Part shown: one piece after another, positions 15,404 to 23,713 of the stretch
Layout: every line of letters starts with the position of its first letter
Position numbering within the stretch: position 1 is the stretch's first letter
Source: Gemmatimonadota bacterium
GTDB lineage: Bacteria; Gemmatimonadota; Gemmatimonadetes; Gemmatimonadales; GWC2-71-9
Reading direction: 5' to 3'
DNA: 41,638 bases
NCBI GenBank assembly: GCA_003222055.1
Contig: QHUT01000080.1
Location: 1-41,638, forward strand
Notes under the pieces: model-generated
What the model saw: only the letters and a program-made list of their open reading frames with translations
The model's database searches: none
What the model was told of the DNA's origin: nothing
Made by a program: the position numbers and the translations under genes

Positions 15404-17528
15404 AGAGCGGCGCCAACACCAGCGTGACCGTGCTCAAGAGCTTGATGAGCACATGCAGCGACGGACCGGCGGTGTCCTTGAACGGATCACCCACCGTGTC
15501 GCCCACCACGCCGGCCTTGTGCGCCGGACTGCCTTTCCCGCCGTACTCCCCGGTCTCGATGAACTTCTTGGCGTTGTCCCAGGCCCCACCGCCGTTGTTC
15601 AGCAGCGTGGCCATGAGAATGCCGCCGATCGTGCCGACCATCAGGAACGCCGCGACGGTCTCGGCGCCGAGGTGGAACAGCTTGAAGAACAGGCCGACCG
15701 CGATCGGCATCCCCACCGCGAGCAGGCCCGGAGCGACCATGGCTTTCAACGCGCCAATTGTCACGATGTCGACCGCAGTGCCGTAATCGGGCTTGGACGT
15801 CCCCTTGAGGATGCCGGGATCGGCCTGGAACTGGCGGCGCACTTCCTTGATAACGTTGACAGCGGCCTTGGTCACCGCGCCGATCGCGAGCGCCGAGAAC
15901 CAGAACACCAGCATGGCGCCCAGCAGGCCGCCCACGAACACCTCGGGCTTGGAGATATCGACTGATGCGAGCGGCGAGCCGAGCGCCGCGACTTCGTCCA
16001 GGTACGCCGAGAACAGCAGGAACGCCGCGAGCGCCGCCGACCCGATCGCGTAGCCCTTGGTGAGCGCCTTGGTCGTGTTGCCGACGGCGTCGAGCCGGTC
16101 GGTCCGCTTGCGGACCGCCTCCGGCTGGTGCGACATCTCGATGATGCCGCCGGCGTTGTCCGTGATGGGCCCGAAGGTGTCCATCGCGAGGATGTAGGCC
16201 GCGGTGCCGAGCATGCCCATCGTGGCCACGGCCGTCCCGAACAGCCCCGCGTGGGCGAGGCCGCTCGACGCGCCGAGCCTGTACGAGGTGATGATGGCGG
16301 CGGAAATGGTAAAGGTCGGCAACGCGGTGCACTCGAGGGCCACGGCGAATCCGGCAATGATGTTCGTCGCCGGGCCGGTGACCGAAGCCGCCGCGATCGA
16401 CTTCACGGGACGGTAGCGGTATTCAGTGTAGTACTGGGTGATGTAGACGAAGGCGATGGAGGTGACGATGCCGATGACGCCGCACAGCGCGAAGTGCCAC
16501 CAGGCGTCGGGGTGGGATGCCGGATTGAGCAACCAGTAGGTCCCGCCCACGAACGCGACCGCCGCGAGCAGCGCGGTCCACATATACCCGCGGTTGAGCG
16601 CGTGCATCGGGTCTTCGTCCTCGCGGGCCTTCACGACCAGCACGCCGACGATCGACGCCACCAATCCGAACGCCCGCGCCACGAGGGGGAAGAGCATCAG
16701 GCCCACCACCTGGACTGGCGTAAACACGCCCAGATTCGCGGCCGCCAGACCCGATCCCAGGATCATGGCGCCGATGTTTTCGGCGGCCGTCGATTCGAAC
16801 AGGTCGGCACCGCGCCCGGCACAGTCGCCCACGTTGTCACCCACCAGGTCCGCGATCACGGCCGGATTGCGCGGGTCGTCTTCCGGGATCCCCGCCTCGA
16901 CCTTGCCGACCAGGTCGGCGCCGACGTCGGCGGCCTTGGTGTAGATGCCACCGCCTAGCTGCGCGAACAGGGCCACGAACGACGCCCCGAAGCCATACCC
17001 CACGATCATCAGCGGGATCTTGGTGGGCGCGAAGTGCAGCCCGTCGAGCACGGTATAGAGGAGGCCGACGCCGAGCAGGCTCATGGCCACCACGAACAGG
17101 CCGCTCACAGCCCCGCCGCGCAGCGCGATCTGCAGCGCCTTGTTGAGGCTCGAGCGCGCTGCGCTCGCGCTCCGGATGTTCGAGCGCACCGCCACGTACA
17201 TGCCGACGAGGCCCGCGATCCCGGAGCAGAGGGCGCCGAACAGGAAGGACAGCGTCGTGGTGAGCGCCAGCGTCGCGGCGGCGGGCTCGCCCTCGTGCGG
17301 TTTGCGGAAGAACGCGTACAGTACGTAGATGAGAGCGCCGAGCGCGATGCTCAGGAGACCGATCGTGCGGTACTGCCGCCGCAGGAACGCTTCGGCGCCT
17401 TCCTGGATCGCGTCGGAGATCTTGCGCATGTCGGCGGTGCCGGTGTCCTGCCGCAGCACGTAGCCCCGCAGGCCCCAAGCGACGACCAGGGCGAGGACCG
17501 AGAGGCCCAGGACGAGAGCGATGAGCAT
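15396..17528 (-). CDS. hppA: Membrane-bound proton-translocating pyrophosphatase (K+-independent type)
   Basis: A 710-residue, 16-helix integral membrane pyrophosphatase that uses pyrophosphate hydrolysis to pump cations out of the cytoplasm. The PPi/Mg site motifs are complete: 'YTKAADVGADLVGKVE' (196-211), 'DNVGDCAGRGADLFES' (231-246), 'DTFGPITDNAGGI' (450-462) and the C-terminal 'DTVGDPFKDTAGPS'. In 'GNTTKALTKG' residue 487 is Lys and 490 is Thr; in this family Lys at that place (Ala in the K+-dependent group) marks the K+-independent H+-pumping type. A GGAG site lies 12-13 nt before the ATG at 17528. It heads an operon with two ion-coupled amino acid/dicarboxylate transporters, so it may build the gradient they consume. 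Confidence 0.95.
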   Translation of the reverse strand: MLIALVLGLSVLALVVAWGLRGYVLRQDTGTADMRKISDAIQEGAEAFLRRQYRTIGLLSIALGALIYVLYAFFRKPHEGEPAAATLALTTTLSFLFGALCSGIAGLVGMYVAVRSNIRSASAARSSLNKALQIALRGGAVSGLFVVAMSLLGVGLLYTVLDGLHFAPTKIPLMIVGYGFGASFVALFAQLGGGIYTKAADVGADLVGKVEAGIPEDDPRNPAVIADLVGDNVGDCAGRGADLFESTAAENIGAMILGSGLAAANLGVFTPVQVVGLMLFPLVARAFGLVASIVGVLVVKAREDEDPMHALNRGYMWTALLAAVAFVGGTYWLLNPASHPDAWWHFALCGVIGIVTSIAFVYITQYYTEYRYRPVKSIAAASVTGPATNIIAGFAVALECTALPTFTISAAIITSYRLGASSGLAHAGLFGTAVATMGMLGTAAYILAMDTFGPITDNAGGIIEMSHQPEAVRKRTDRLDAVGNTTKALTKGYAIGSAALAAFLLFSAYLDEVAALGSPLASVDISKPEVFVGGLLGAMLVFWFSALAIGAVTKAAVNVIKEVRRQFQADPGILKGTSKPDYGTAVDIVTIGALKAMVAPGLLAVGMPIAVGLFFKLFHLGAETVAAFLMVGTIGGILMATLLNNGGGAWDNAKKFIETGEYGGKGSPAHKAGVVGDTVGDPFKDTAGPSLHVLIKLLSTVTLVLAPLFV

Positions 17529-17550
17529 AGTGAGTTGTGACTCCTTGGAG

Positions 17551-17568
17551 CCCGCCCACGGGGGCGGG
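17551..17568 (-). other. GC-rich hairpin between tonB-like gene and hppA
   Basis: A perfect 7-bp stem (17551-17557 with 17562-17568, 4-nt loop) in the 45-bp spacer after the tonB-like stop. It lacks a T tract, so it is at best a weak or partial terminator, or a leader structure before the hppA ribosome site. Confidence 0.3.
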
Positions 17569-17573
17569 GCGGG

Positions 17574-18290
17574 TCAGTTGCCGATGCGCAGGGGGACGAT
17601 GACGACGTCCGCCAGGGTCCGTCCGCCCCGCGTGTGCGCCGGGTAGAACTGATACGCCATCATGCGCCGTTGGAACTCCCGGTTGTACGCCGCGTCGGCG
17701 ATCGGGGGGTCCACTTCCACGCGAGTGACGCGTCCGTCGGCCGCCACCCAGAACGACACGTGCAGGGTGCGGCCGGCCACTGAGCCGGGCACCTGCGCCA
17801 GCGGCGGAAGAATCGCCGTCCGCGGCGCGGCGTGAACAATGTAACCGCCTTCGTCGCCCGTTCCAGGCCCCGCCCCCGCCGCCGTCCCGACCCCGGTTGC
17901 CGGGCCGCCACCACCCGCCCGCGCTCCCTCAGCACCACCCGTGCCACCGGACACCGGCATCACGGGGAGCGGCAGGGTCGCGCGCGGCAGGTCGACGGGT
18001 GGCAGCTCGATGGCGATGCGGCGAAGCCCGGACAGATCGGCCAGCGGCACGTGGGGCGTGAGGGCGACATCGACCGACGCCGGCGTCCCACGGGACAGCA
18101 CGAAAAAGTTCACGGCGTTGGGCGCCACCGGCGGGGCCGCCCGGCCGGTCGACTCATGTCCCCGAATAAGGAGCGCACCGATCACGCTCGCGTGCGCGAG
18201 CACGGCGAGCGCCGCGCCCGGCGCGACGCCCCGGGAGGGGAGCGGCAGGCGAAGCCCAGGGATTGGGGGTCGGGCGTCGGGTGGGTTCAC
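17574..18290 (-). CDS. TonB-family energy transducer-like protein
   Basis: About 238 residues from a GTG at 18290. The layout is a short cytoplasmic N-terminus, one membrane helix ('AALAVLAHASVIGALLI'), a Pro/Gly/Ala-rich periplasmic stretch (about 100-155), and a C-terminal TonB-type domain with 'LHVSFWVAADGRVTRVEVDPPI' and 'YQFYPAHTRGGRTLADVVIVPLRIG'. TonB proteins carry proton-motive energy from ExbB/ExbD to outer-membrane receptors. A TTG at 18311 could also start the frame, but it would put the palindrome at 18297-18310 inside the coding region. It lies downstream of the two exbD genes in the same direction, and is more diverged from the two other TonB-like proteins than those are from each other. 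Confidence 0.8.
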   Translation of the reverse strand: MNPPDARPPIPGLRLPLPSRGVAPGAALAVLAHASVIGALLIRGHESTGRAAPPVAPNAVNFFVLSRGTPASVDVALTPHVPLADLSGLRRIAIELPPVDLPRATLPLPVMPVSGGTGGAEGARAGGGGPATGVGTAAGAGPGTGDEGGYIVHAAPRTAILPPLAQVPGSVAGRTLHVSFWVAADGRVTRVEVDPPIADAAYNREFQRRMMAYQFYPAHTRGGRTLADVVIVPLRIGN

Positions 18291-18296
18291 GATGCC

Positions 18297-18310
18297 TGGG
18301 GTATACCCCA
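18297..18310. promoter_or_regulatory. Perfect 14-bp palindrome TGGGGTATACCCCA
   Basis: An uninterrupted perfect palindrome 6 bp upstream of the GTG start of the tonB-like gene. Such symmetry and position suggest a binding site for a dimeric regulator or a leader structure. I do not recognise it as a known operator. Confidence 0.4.
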
Positions 18311-18320
18311 AAACGAATGC

Positions 18321-18344
18321 AGGGGCGCAACATGCTGCGCCCCT
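18321..18344. repeat. REP-like palindromic hairpin between exbD and tonB-like genes
   Basis: Arms AGGGGCGCA (18321-18329) and TGCGCCCCT (18336-18344) are perfectly complementary around a 6-nt loop. It resembles the short GC-rich palindromes scattered between genes in many high-GC genomes. On the minus strand a TTTT follows about 7 nt later, so it could also act as a weak terminator or attenuator inside the operon. Confidence 0.45.
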
Positions 18345-18373
18345 ACACCACCGCGCGCCCCGCAGCGCGCCGG

Positions 18374-18793
18374 CTACTTCTTGCCCTGTTCGGGCGGTGT
18401 GAAGCCGATCACCTGGACGCCCGCGCCGTGCGCGATGTCCATCGCCTGCATCACGTCGACGTATTTGCGCGTCGGCGCCGCCTTGATAAACAGCAGCTTG
18501 GCCGGCCGCGGGTCGTAGATCTGATGGAACGCCTGGTCCAGCTGGCTCACGCTGTACGGCTGGCCGTTGATCGCGTACGAGCCGTCGGCCTTGAGCTCGA
18601 GTACGATCTGGCTCGACTGCTGTTGCTTCTGCTTGCTCTGCTGCTCGGGCGGGACCTGGACGTCGAACGCCTTGCGGGACAGGGGCTGCGTGATCATGAA
18701 GATGATCAGCAGGACGAGCAAGACGTCGATCAACGGCGTGACGTTGATCTCGGAGCTGAGCCCCTCACCCCCGCCGGACGACCCCATCGCCAT
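18374..18793 (-). CDS. exbD: ExbD/TolR biopolymer transport protein (second copy)
   Basis: A 139-residue inner-membrane protein with one helix after a Gly-rich N-terminus. The helix region 'INVTPLIDVLLVLLIIFMI' contains the conserved Asp that carries protons in ExbD/TolR. The rest is periplasmic, with a Gln-rich linker (about 48-58) and the usual 'LLFIKAAPTRKYVDVMQAMDIAHGAGVQVIGF' fold. It works with ExbB and TonB to energise outer-membrane transport. It starts 3 bp after the stop of the first exbD, so the two are co-transcribed. The pair are clearly different sequences and not a recent duplicate. Confidence 0.93.
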   Translation of the reverse strand: MAMGSSGGGEGLSSEINVTPLIDVLLVLLIIFMITQPLSRKAFDVQVPPEQQSKQKQQQSSQIVLELKADGSYAINGQPYSVSQLDQAFHQIYDPRPAKLLFIKAAPTRKYVDVMQAMDIAHGAGVQVIGFTPPEQGKK

Positions 18794-18796
18794 GGG

Positions 18797-19252
18797 TCAG
18801 CCCCCTTCTTTCTTCTTCGTGAGGGTCTGCTTCTGCTCGGTGATGGCGCCGACGACGCGCACGCCGGCCCGCCGGGAGATTTCGATGGCCTGCTGCACGC
18901 GACCGAACTCGATGTTCTGGTCGGCCTTCAGAAACAGGATCTTGTCCTTGGTGCGGCTCGCGTAGATCGCCTCCAGGCGCCCGGGCAGCTGGTCGTCCGG
19001 GATCTGCCTCGGCCCCGGTCCCAAGTCGAGCCAGAACTTGCCGTCCTTGTCGATCCCGAGCTTCACCTCGTCCTGCCCCTCCGGCCGGTTCTCCGGGTTC
19101 TGCGAGCGCGGGATCGTGGCCTGGAAACCCGCGGCGATCAGGGGCGTGACGATCATGAAGATGATCAGCAGCACCAGCATCACGTCGATGAGGGGCGTGA
19201 CGTTGATGTCGGCCTTGACGGCCGCCCGGGCGCTAGTGGCTGACAGGGCCAC
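18797..19252 (-). CDS. exbD: ExbD/TolR biopolymer transport protein (first copy)
   Basis: A 151-residue ExbD/TolR. The membrane helix 'INVTPLIDVMLVLLIIFMIV' carries the proton-relay Asp, and the periplasmic part has 'ILFLKADQNIEFGRVQQAIEISRRAGVRVVGA'. Compared with the next copy it has an insertion rich in Pro, Glu and Gln near residues 50-65 ('RSQNPENRPEGQDEV'). The GTG start at 19252 lies inside the end of exbB (20-nt overlap), which ties their translation together. ExbB with two ExbD subunits of different sequence suggests a mixed ExbD dimer, as proposed for some ExbB-ExbD-ExbD operons; this is inference. Confidence 0.92.
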   Translation of the reverse strand: MALSATSARAAVKADINVTPLIDVMLVLLIIFMIVTPLIAAGFQATIPRSQNPENRPEGQDEVKLGIDKDGKFWLDLGPGPRQIPDDQLPGRLEAIYASRTKDKILFLKADQNIEFGRVQQAIEISRRAGVRVVGAITEQKQTLTKKKEGG

Positions 19253-19982
19253 TGGTCTGCGACGCCTTCTGCGTCTGGAATTCCTTGGTGAAGATCGACC
19301 GACCGAACTCCGACCCGACGCTCTTGATCAGGTAATCGATCAGCTCTTTCGACGTGTACGTCATCTCGACGGAGAGGAAGTCGATCTTGGTGGTGAAGTA
19401 GTTGTAGAGCCACACCGCCGGAATGGCGACGATGAGTCCGAAGGCGGTGGTGATCAACGCCTCGGCGATACCAGCCGACACCGACGCGAGCGAGCCGCCG
19501 CCGCCCGAGGCCGACATGCCGACGAACGCGTTCACGATGCCCATCACCGTGCCCAGCAGTCCCACGAACGGGGCCGTGGAGCCGGTGGTGGCCAGGATGC
19601 CGAGACCGCGCTTCAGCTCGGCCGCCACGATGAGAATCTCGCGCTCCACCGCGCGCTCCACCGAGTTGATGTCGGCCGCGGTGATGGTGGCGCGATCACG
19701 CAGCAGCGGCTTCACCTCGGAGAGCGCCTCGCCGACCACGCGCGCCACGTGACTGCGGTTCTGTTTCTCGGCCAGCTTGATCGCGCCGTCCAGCTGCTCC
19801 TCCTGGAGGAAGCGCGAGAACTCGGGTGCGAATGTCCGCGTCTGCCGCTCCGACCGCACGATTTGGACCAGTTTCTGGACGGCGTTCGCCCACGAGATGA
19901 CCGACATGACGGCCAAGACGACGACGATGAACTTCGCGAACGGACCCATCGTCACGAACAGGTCGTAAAGCGAGAGACTCAT
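19233..19982 (-). CDS. exbB: MotA/TolQ/ExbB proton channel family protein
   Basis: A 249-residue ExbB/TolQ protein with three membrane helices: one near 15-35, and a pair near 135-160 and 172-200. Signature parts are 'LATTGSTAPFVGLLGTVMGIVNAF' and 'AEALITTAFGLIVAIPAVWLYNYF', where the Thr and Ala residues line the proton path with the ExbD Asp. It forms the pentameric motor that, with ExbD, energises TonB. The gene follows a TonB-like gene by 21 bp and overlaps the first exbD by 20 nt, so tonB-exbB-exbD-exbD-tonB form one transcription unit. A GGAG-type site lies just before the ATG at 19982. Confidence 0.93.
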   Translation of the reverse strand: MSLSLYDLFVTMGPFAKFIVVVLAVMSVISWANAVQKLVQIVRSERQTRTFAPEFSRFLQEEQLDGAIKLAEKQNRSHVARVVGEALSEVKPLLRDRATITAADINSVERAVEREILIVAAELKRGLGILATTGSTAPFVGLLGTVMGIVNAFVGMSASGGGGSLASVSAGIAEALITTAFGLIVAIPAVWLYNYFTTKIDFLSVEMTYTSKELIDYLIKSVGSEFGRSIFTKEFQTQKASQTSGPVSH

Positions 19983-20003
19983 GTGCGCAGGCTCCTTTGG
20001 GCG

Positions 20004-20681
20004 CTACTGTTTGAGGCGGAAGTCGATGGGGATCTGCACCAGCACCCGGACCGCGCGGCCGTGCACGCGCGCCGGGCGGAACAAACACTTGAGCACATAG
20101 TTCTTCGCGGATTGATCGAACCCGGGGTTCGGGCTCTGCAGCACCTTCACGGAGGGCGGCTCGGCGCGACCCAAGGTGTCGACGATGGCCTGCACCAACA
20201 CGCGCCCGGTAATCTGCGCCTGCTTGAGCAGCTCGGGGTACACGGGGACCGGCCCCGAAAGCACCGCGGGCTTCTCCTCGACGATCGCTTCCATGAAGAC
20301 TTCGTTGCCGGTCGGCACAATCCCGGTCGCCACTCCGCCCTCCACCCCCGACCCCGAGTAGTCCTTGGGATCGAAGTGCTCCTGGAGGTTCACCGGCGGA
20401 ATGTTGGTGGGGATCACGTCGGGTGCGACGACGGTCTGGAATCCCTTGAGCGGCACGTCGAGCTGGACCGGCTGCTGCTCGGGCGGCTTCTCCTGCTTCG
20501 GTTGATCGACGAACACGAGCGCCGTATCGACTCTGACGGAGTTATCCGTCTGACCAGCGTTCAGGGTCGCGTATACCGCCGCCGCGATCACCGCCGTGTG
20601 CGCGATCAACGAGACGGCGTTCAGGCCGAACGTCCGTTTGCGGTTCTTGGTGCGCTTGGACTCGATCAGATGGTCGAACAC
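20004..20681 (-). CDS. TonB-family energy transducer protein
   Basis: A 225-residue TonB-like protein. The GTG at 20681 is chosen because GGAGG lies about 10 nt upstream and it gives the N-terminus '(V)FDHLIESKR', which parallels the start of the neighbouring paralog; the frame continues upstream without a better start. After a basic stretch there is one helix ('AVSLIAHTAVIAAAVYATL'), a Pro/Gln/Lys-rich linker ('KQEKPPEQQPVQ'), and the C-terminal domain 'PVYPELLKQAQITGRVLVQAIVDTLGRAE...'. It ends with 'RVHGRAVRVLVQIPIDFRLKQ'. It sits immediately before exbB and is the natural partner of that motor. Confidence 0.88.
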   Translation of the reverse strand: MFDHLIESKRTKNRKRTFGLNAVSLIAHTAVIAAAVYATLNAGQTDNSVRVDTALVFVDQPKQEKPPEQQPVQLDVPLKGFQTVVAPDVIPTNIPPVNLQEHFDPKDYSGSGVEGGVATGIVPTGNEVFMEAIVEEKPAVLSGPVPVYPELLKQAQITGRVLVQAIVDTLGRAEPPSVKVLQSPNPGFDQSAKNYVLKCLFRPARVHGRAVRVLVQIPIDFRLKQ

Positions 20682-20740
20682 GAGTAGTCGCCCTCCGGCG
20701 TGATCGGTGTCTCCATATGAAATAGTGGCCTGAGCGCTTT

Positions 20741-20759
20741 GCCCGCTAGTGGAGCGGGC
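20741..20759. repeat. Short inverted repeat in the spacer between two tonB-like genes
   Basis: GCCCGCT (20741-20747) and AGCGGGC (20753-20759) pair perfectly around a 5-nt loop in the 148-bp spacer 20682-20829. There is no T tract on either side, so a regulatory role is possible but unproven. No convincing promoter was found in this spacer. Confidence 0.3.
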
Positions 20760-20829
20760 ATTACAATACGATGACAACCGCGTGAGCTTGAGGCGCCGCT
20801 GCAGCAGCCCCCAATCCGCCTCAGCCTGC

Positions 20830-21495
20830 TCACAGCACCCCCTGCAGCGTGAAATCGATCGGGAGGCGGATGAGGACGCGCACGGCGCGCCCATGCACCC
20901 GCCCTGGTCGGAACAACGCTCGCCGCACGTAGGCGAGGGCCGCGGCGTCGAACCCGCGGTTGGAGCTCTCGACGACCACTGCGGCTCCCTCCGCCCGGCC
21001 GAGCGTGTCGATCACGGCCTGGAGAACCACGCGACCCTGGATGCCAGCGGCCCGAAGCAGGTCGGGGTACGCGGGCGGCGGGCCGGCGAGCAACAGGGGG
21101 GGCTCCTCCACGGACATCCAGTCCGCGGGCGCCTCGCCGGCGTCGGCCGCCGGTCCCGTCCCGGTCACCCCGAGCATCACCACGAAGGGCTCGATGCGCC
21201 CTCCCGCGTCGATGGGCGAAAGCCCGACGGGGGGCACGCGTGGCGCGTCGACGACGATCTCCGCGGGCCCCGGAATGTCGTCCGCGACGTCGCCTCGTCG
21301 GTCACGCCCGAGCGGCTCGGGCCAGGCAATGATCACGGGCGAGTGCTCCGCGCTCACCGCGCGCGCGGGCTCGAGCGTGGCCAGTACGGCGGTCGCGATG
21401 ATCGCGGCGTGGGCCATGACGGCGATCAGCCCGCTGGGCACCAACTCGCGGCGGGCGGTCGCTCGTGTGCCGGATTCGATCAGCAGGTCGAGCAT
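20830..21495 (-). CDS. TonB-family energy transducer protein (paralog)
   Basis: A 221-residue TonB-like protein starting at ATG 21495, with GGAGG 8 nt upstream. N-terminus 'MLDLLIESGTRATARREL', one membrane helix ('LIAVMAHAAIIATAVLATL'), then a linker without the usual Pro-Lys repeats. The C-terminal domain 'PAYPDLLRAAGIQGRVVLQAVIDTLGRAEGAAVV...' ends 'RVHGRAVRVLIRLPIDFTLQ'. The last 60 residues align almost without gaps with the adjacent TonB protein (20004-20681), so the two arose by tandem duplication. The linker and helix have diverged more, suggesting different receptors or motors. Confidence 0.87.
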   Translation of the reverse strand: MLDLLIESGTRATARRELVPSGLIAVMAHAAIIATAVLATLEPARAVSAEHSPVIIAWPEPLGRDRRGDVADDIPGPAEIVVDAPRVPPVGLSPIDAGGRIEPFVVMLGVTGTGPAADAGEAPADWMSVEEPPLLLAGPPPAYPDLLRAAGIQGRVVLQAVIDTLGRAEGAAVVVESSNRGFDAAALAYVRRALFRPGRVHGRAVRVLIRLPIDFTLQGVL

Positions 21496-21585
21496 GGAGA
21501 TCCTCCCCATACGAGGTCTCCAACACACTGTCTCGTCCGGCTTACGGTGCGATGGACCCGGCGTGACAAAGCGATGACGAGCGGG

Positions 21586-23043
21586 TTAGGAGTTTGCGGC
21601 GGGCGGCTCCCACGGCAGGGTGACGATGAACGTGGTGCCGCGTCCCGGGCGGCTCACGACGTCGATCCGCCCGCCGTGCGCCTCGGCGATCCACTTGCAA
21701 ATGGCGAGTCCCAGGCCCGCCCCCGGCCGTTCGCCCGTGCGGGTACGCGCCGAGTCCGCGCGCCAGAACCGGTCGAAGATGTGGGGCAGGTCGCCGGGCG
21801 CGATGCCGATCCCGGTGTCGGCGACGCTGAGGGTGAGTTTGCCGTTGACGGGCCCCAGCTGCAGGCGCACGCTCCCGCCCGCCGGCGTGTACTTCACGGC
21901 GTTGGTGAGGAGATTGAGGATCAGCTGGCGAATCCGGGTCGCGTCGACCGACACCACCACCGGGTCGGCAGGCGTCGTCACTTCCATCTGCACTCCCGCC
22001 TCCTCGGCGAGCAGCTCACCCGTCTCACGCGCCTCCTCGACGATGCCGCGCAGGTCGACGGGCTCGCGGTGCAGCGGCGCGATCCCCTCGTCCGCGCGCG
22101 CCAGCGTGAGCAGCGCCTCCACGAGCTCGGTCATGCGCTTGATCTCCTGCAGGGTCTCCTCCAGCGTCGCGAAGGTGTCCTGGGGCAGGTTGGGCGTGGT
22201 GATGGCGCGCTCCACACCGGCGCGCAGCACGGTCAGCGGCGTCTTGAGCTCGTGACTGGCGTCGGCGGTAAAGCGTCTCAGGGTGGCGAAGCTCCGCTCC
22301 AACCGGGTCATCATCTGGTTCAGGGTTTCGGCGAGGCGGCCGAGCTCGTCCTTCACCAACGGCTCCGCCAGCCGGCGATGCAGGCTCCGGCCGTCCGTGA
22401 TCTCGCGAACCTCGGTGATGATCTGGTCCACCGGGCCGAGCGCGCGTCGTGAGATCCAGGAGCCCATGAGCAGGGCCACGGCGACGCCAAAGGGCAGGAC
22501 GAGCGCGAACGTGGAGAGGAGCTGATCGGGACCCAGCTCGGCCGAGCGCACGTTCGCCCCGGCGAGGATGGCGCCGAACTGCGGACCCGCGTCGGTGAGA
22601 GAGCGGACCGCGTGGCGAATCGTGGGCCCGTCGGGCTCGATGCGGAAGCTCCCCGGGACCTGGCCGGACACGGGGGCGATCGCGATGCGGCGCAGCTGCT
22701 CCACCTGCTGAAACGTGAGCGCCCGGGCATCCGACGACGCGAACAGCAGACTGCCGTCGCGCGCGGTGACGATCAGGATGTCGGGGACCGCTTCGAGCAG
22801 CGCGGCGACGTCGGGGATGAGCACCGGCCGTCCGGCGCTGTCCGGCCGCACCAGCACGCCGCGGGCCCGGTAGCTCTCCGCCAGGATGCCCGCCGTGAGC
22901 GACGCCTCCGAGCGCATCCGCTGGTCCAGGTCCTGGTAGGAGGCGCTGCGCCGGTCCAGATAGAGGACTGCGGCGAACGCCGCGAGCGTGAGCGCGAGGG
23001 CCGCCGAGTACCAGGCGGTGAGCCGACCACGGATCGTCTGCAT
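21586..23043 (-). CDS. Membrane sensor histidine kinase (OmpR-type partner)
   Basis: A 485-residue kinase. TM1 is at about 10-28, followed by a periplasmic region of about 145 residues, TM2 at about 177-196, and HAMP at about 198-250. The H-box 'FTADASHELKTPL' places the phospho-acceptor at His264. The N box is in 'LLTNAVKYTPAGG', G1 'VADTGIGIAP', and G2 'GAGLGLAICKWIAEAHGG'. This is the classic membrane kinase that pairs with PhoB/OmpR regulators, and it starts 1 nt after the stop of such a regulator. The extracytoplasmic segment ('PDILIVTARDGSLLFASSDA') has a PAS-like look; no ligand is evident. Confidence 0.93.
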   Translation of the reverse strand: MQTIRGRLTAWYSAALALTLAAFAAVLYLDRRSASYQDLDQRMRSEASLTAGILAESYRARGVLVRPDSAGRPVLIPDVAALLEAVPDILIVTARDGSLLFASSDARALTFQQVEQLRRIAIAPVSGQVPGSFRIEPDGPTIRHAVRSLTDAGPQFGAILAGANVRSAELGPDQLLSTFALVLPFGVAVALLMGSWISRRALGPVDQIITEVREITDGRSLHRRLAEPLVKDELGRLAETLNQMMTRLERSFATLRRFTADASHELKTPLTVLRAGVERAITTPNLPQDTFATLEETLQEIKRMTELVEALLTLARADEGIAPLHREPVDLRGIVEEARETGELLAEEAGVQMEVTTPADPVVVSVDATRIRQLILNLLTNAVKYTPAGGSVRLQLGPVNGKLTLSVADTGIGIAPGDLPHIFDRFWRADSARTRTGERPGAGLGLAICKWIAEAHGGRIDVVSRPGRGTTFIVTLPWEPPAANS

Positions 23044-23044
23044 G

Positions 23045-23713
23045 TCAGGCCTTCACGACGTAGCCCACCCCGCGCACCGTGTGAATCAGCTTCGGCTCGC
23101 GCGCGTGGTCGATCTTCTTGCGGAGCCGCGTGATCACGACATCCACGATGTTGGTGCCGGGATCGAAGTGATAGTCCCAGGCGTACTCGGTGATGAGCGT
23201 CCGCGACATGACGCGTCCATGGTGGCGCATCAGATACTCGAGGACCGCGTATTCCTTGGGTGTGAGCTCGATGAGCCGGCCGCCGCGCCGCACCTCGCGA
23301 CTCCCGGTGTCGAGCGTCAGGTCCGCGACCCGCAGCACCGGCGGCGCAATCGCCTTGGGGCGCCGGCCCAGCGCCTCCACCCGGGCGAGCAGCTCTTCCA
23401 GGGAGAAGGGCTTCGTCACGTAGTCGTCGGCGCCCATCTTGAGCGCCTGGACCTTGAAGTCCACGGCGTCCTGCGCGGTGAGCACCAGCACCGGGATCCC
23501 CTCGCCCCGATCACGCAGCGTGCGCAGCACCTCGAGCCCCGACAGCGCGGGCAACCGCAGATCGAGCACTAGCATGTCGTAGTGCCCGCCCGCCGAGAGG
23601 CGGAGCCCTTCGGCACCGTCGCCCACCAGATCCGCGTTGAACCCCGCCTCGGTCAGGCCGCGCTTGACGTATTGCCCGACGGTCTTGTCGTCTTCGACGA
23701 CCAGAATCTTCAG
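23045..23713 (-). CDS. OmpR/PhoB-family response regulator, apparent CTG start
   Basis: A 222-residue regulator: receiver at about 1-115, winged-helix DNA-binding domain at about 128-220 ('LTPKEYAVLEYLMRHHGRVMSR', 'VDVVITRLRKKID', 'HTVRGVGYVVK'). Receiver residues are Glu7/Asp8/Asp9, phospho-acceptor Asp51, Thr79 and Lys101. No ATG, GTG or TTG exists upstream in frame near the start. The first usable one (GTG 23626) would delete the first beta strand and the acidic pocket. A CTG at 23713 restores a perfect '(M)KILVVEDD' and overlaps the upstream kinase stop as CTGA, exactly as ATGA/GTGA overlaps do elsewhere in this window. ATT two codons later is the only close alternative. The regulator sits between two kinases. 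Confidence 0.88.
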   Translation of the reverse strand: MKILVVEDDKTVGQYVKRGLTEAGFNADLVGDGAEGLRLSAGGHYDMLVLDLRLPALSGLEVLRTLRDRGEGIPVLVLTAQDAVDFKVQALKMGADDYVTKPFSLEELLARVEALGRRPKAIAPPVLRVADLTLDTGSREVRRGGRLIELTPKEYAVLEYLMRHHGRVMSRTLITEYAWDYHFDPGTNIVDVVITRLRKKIDHAREPKLIHTVRGVGYVVKA

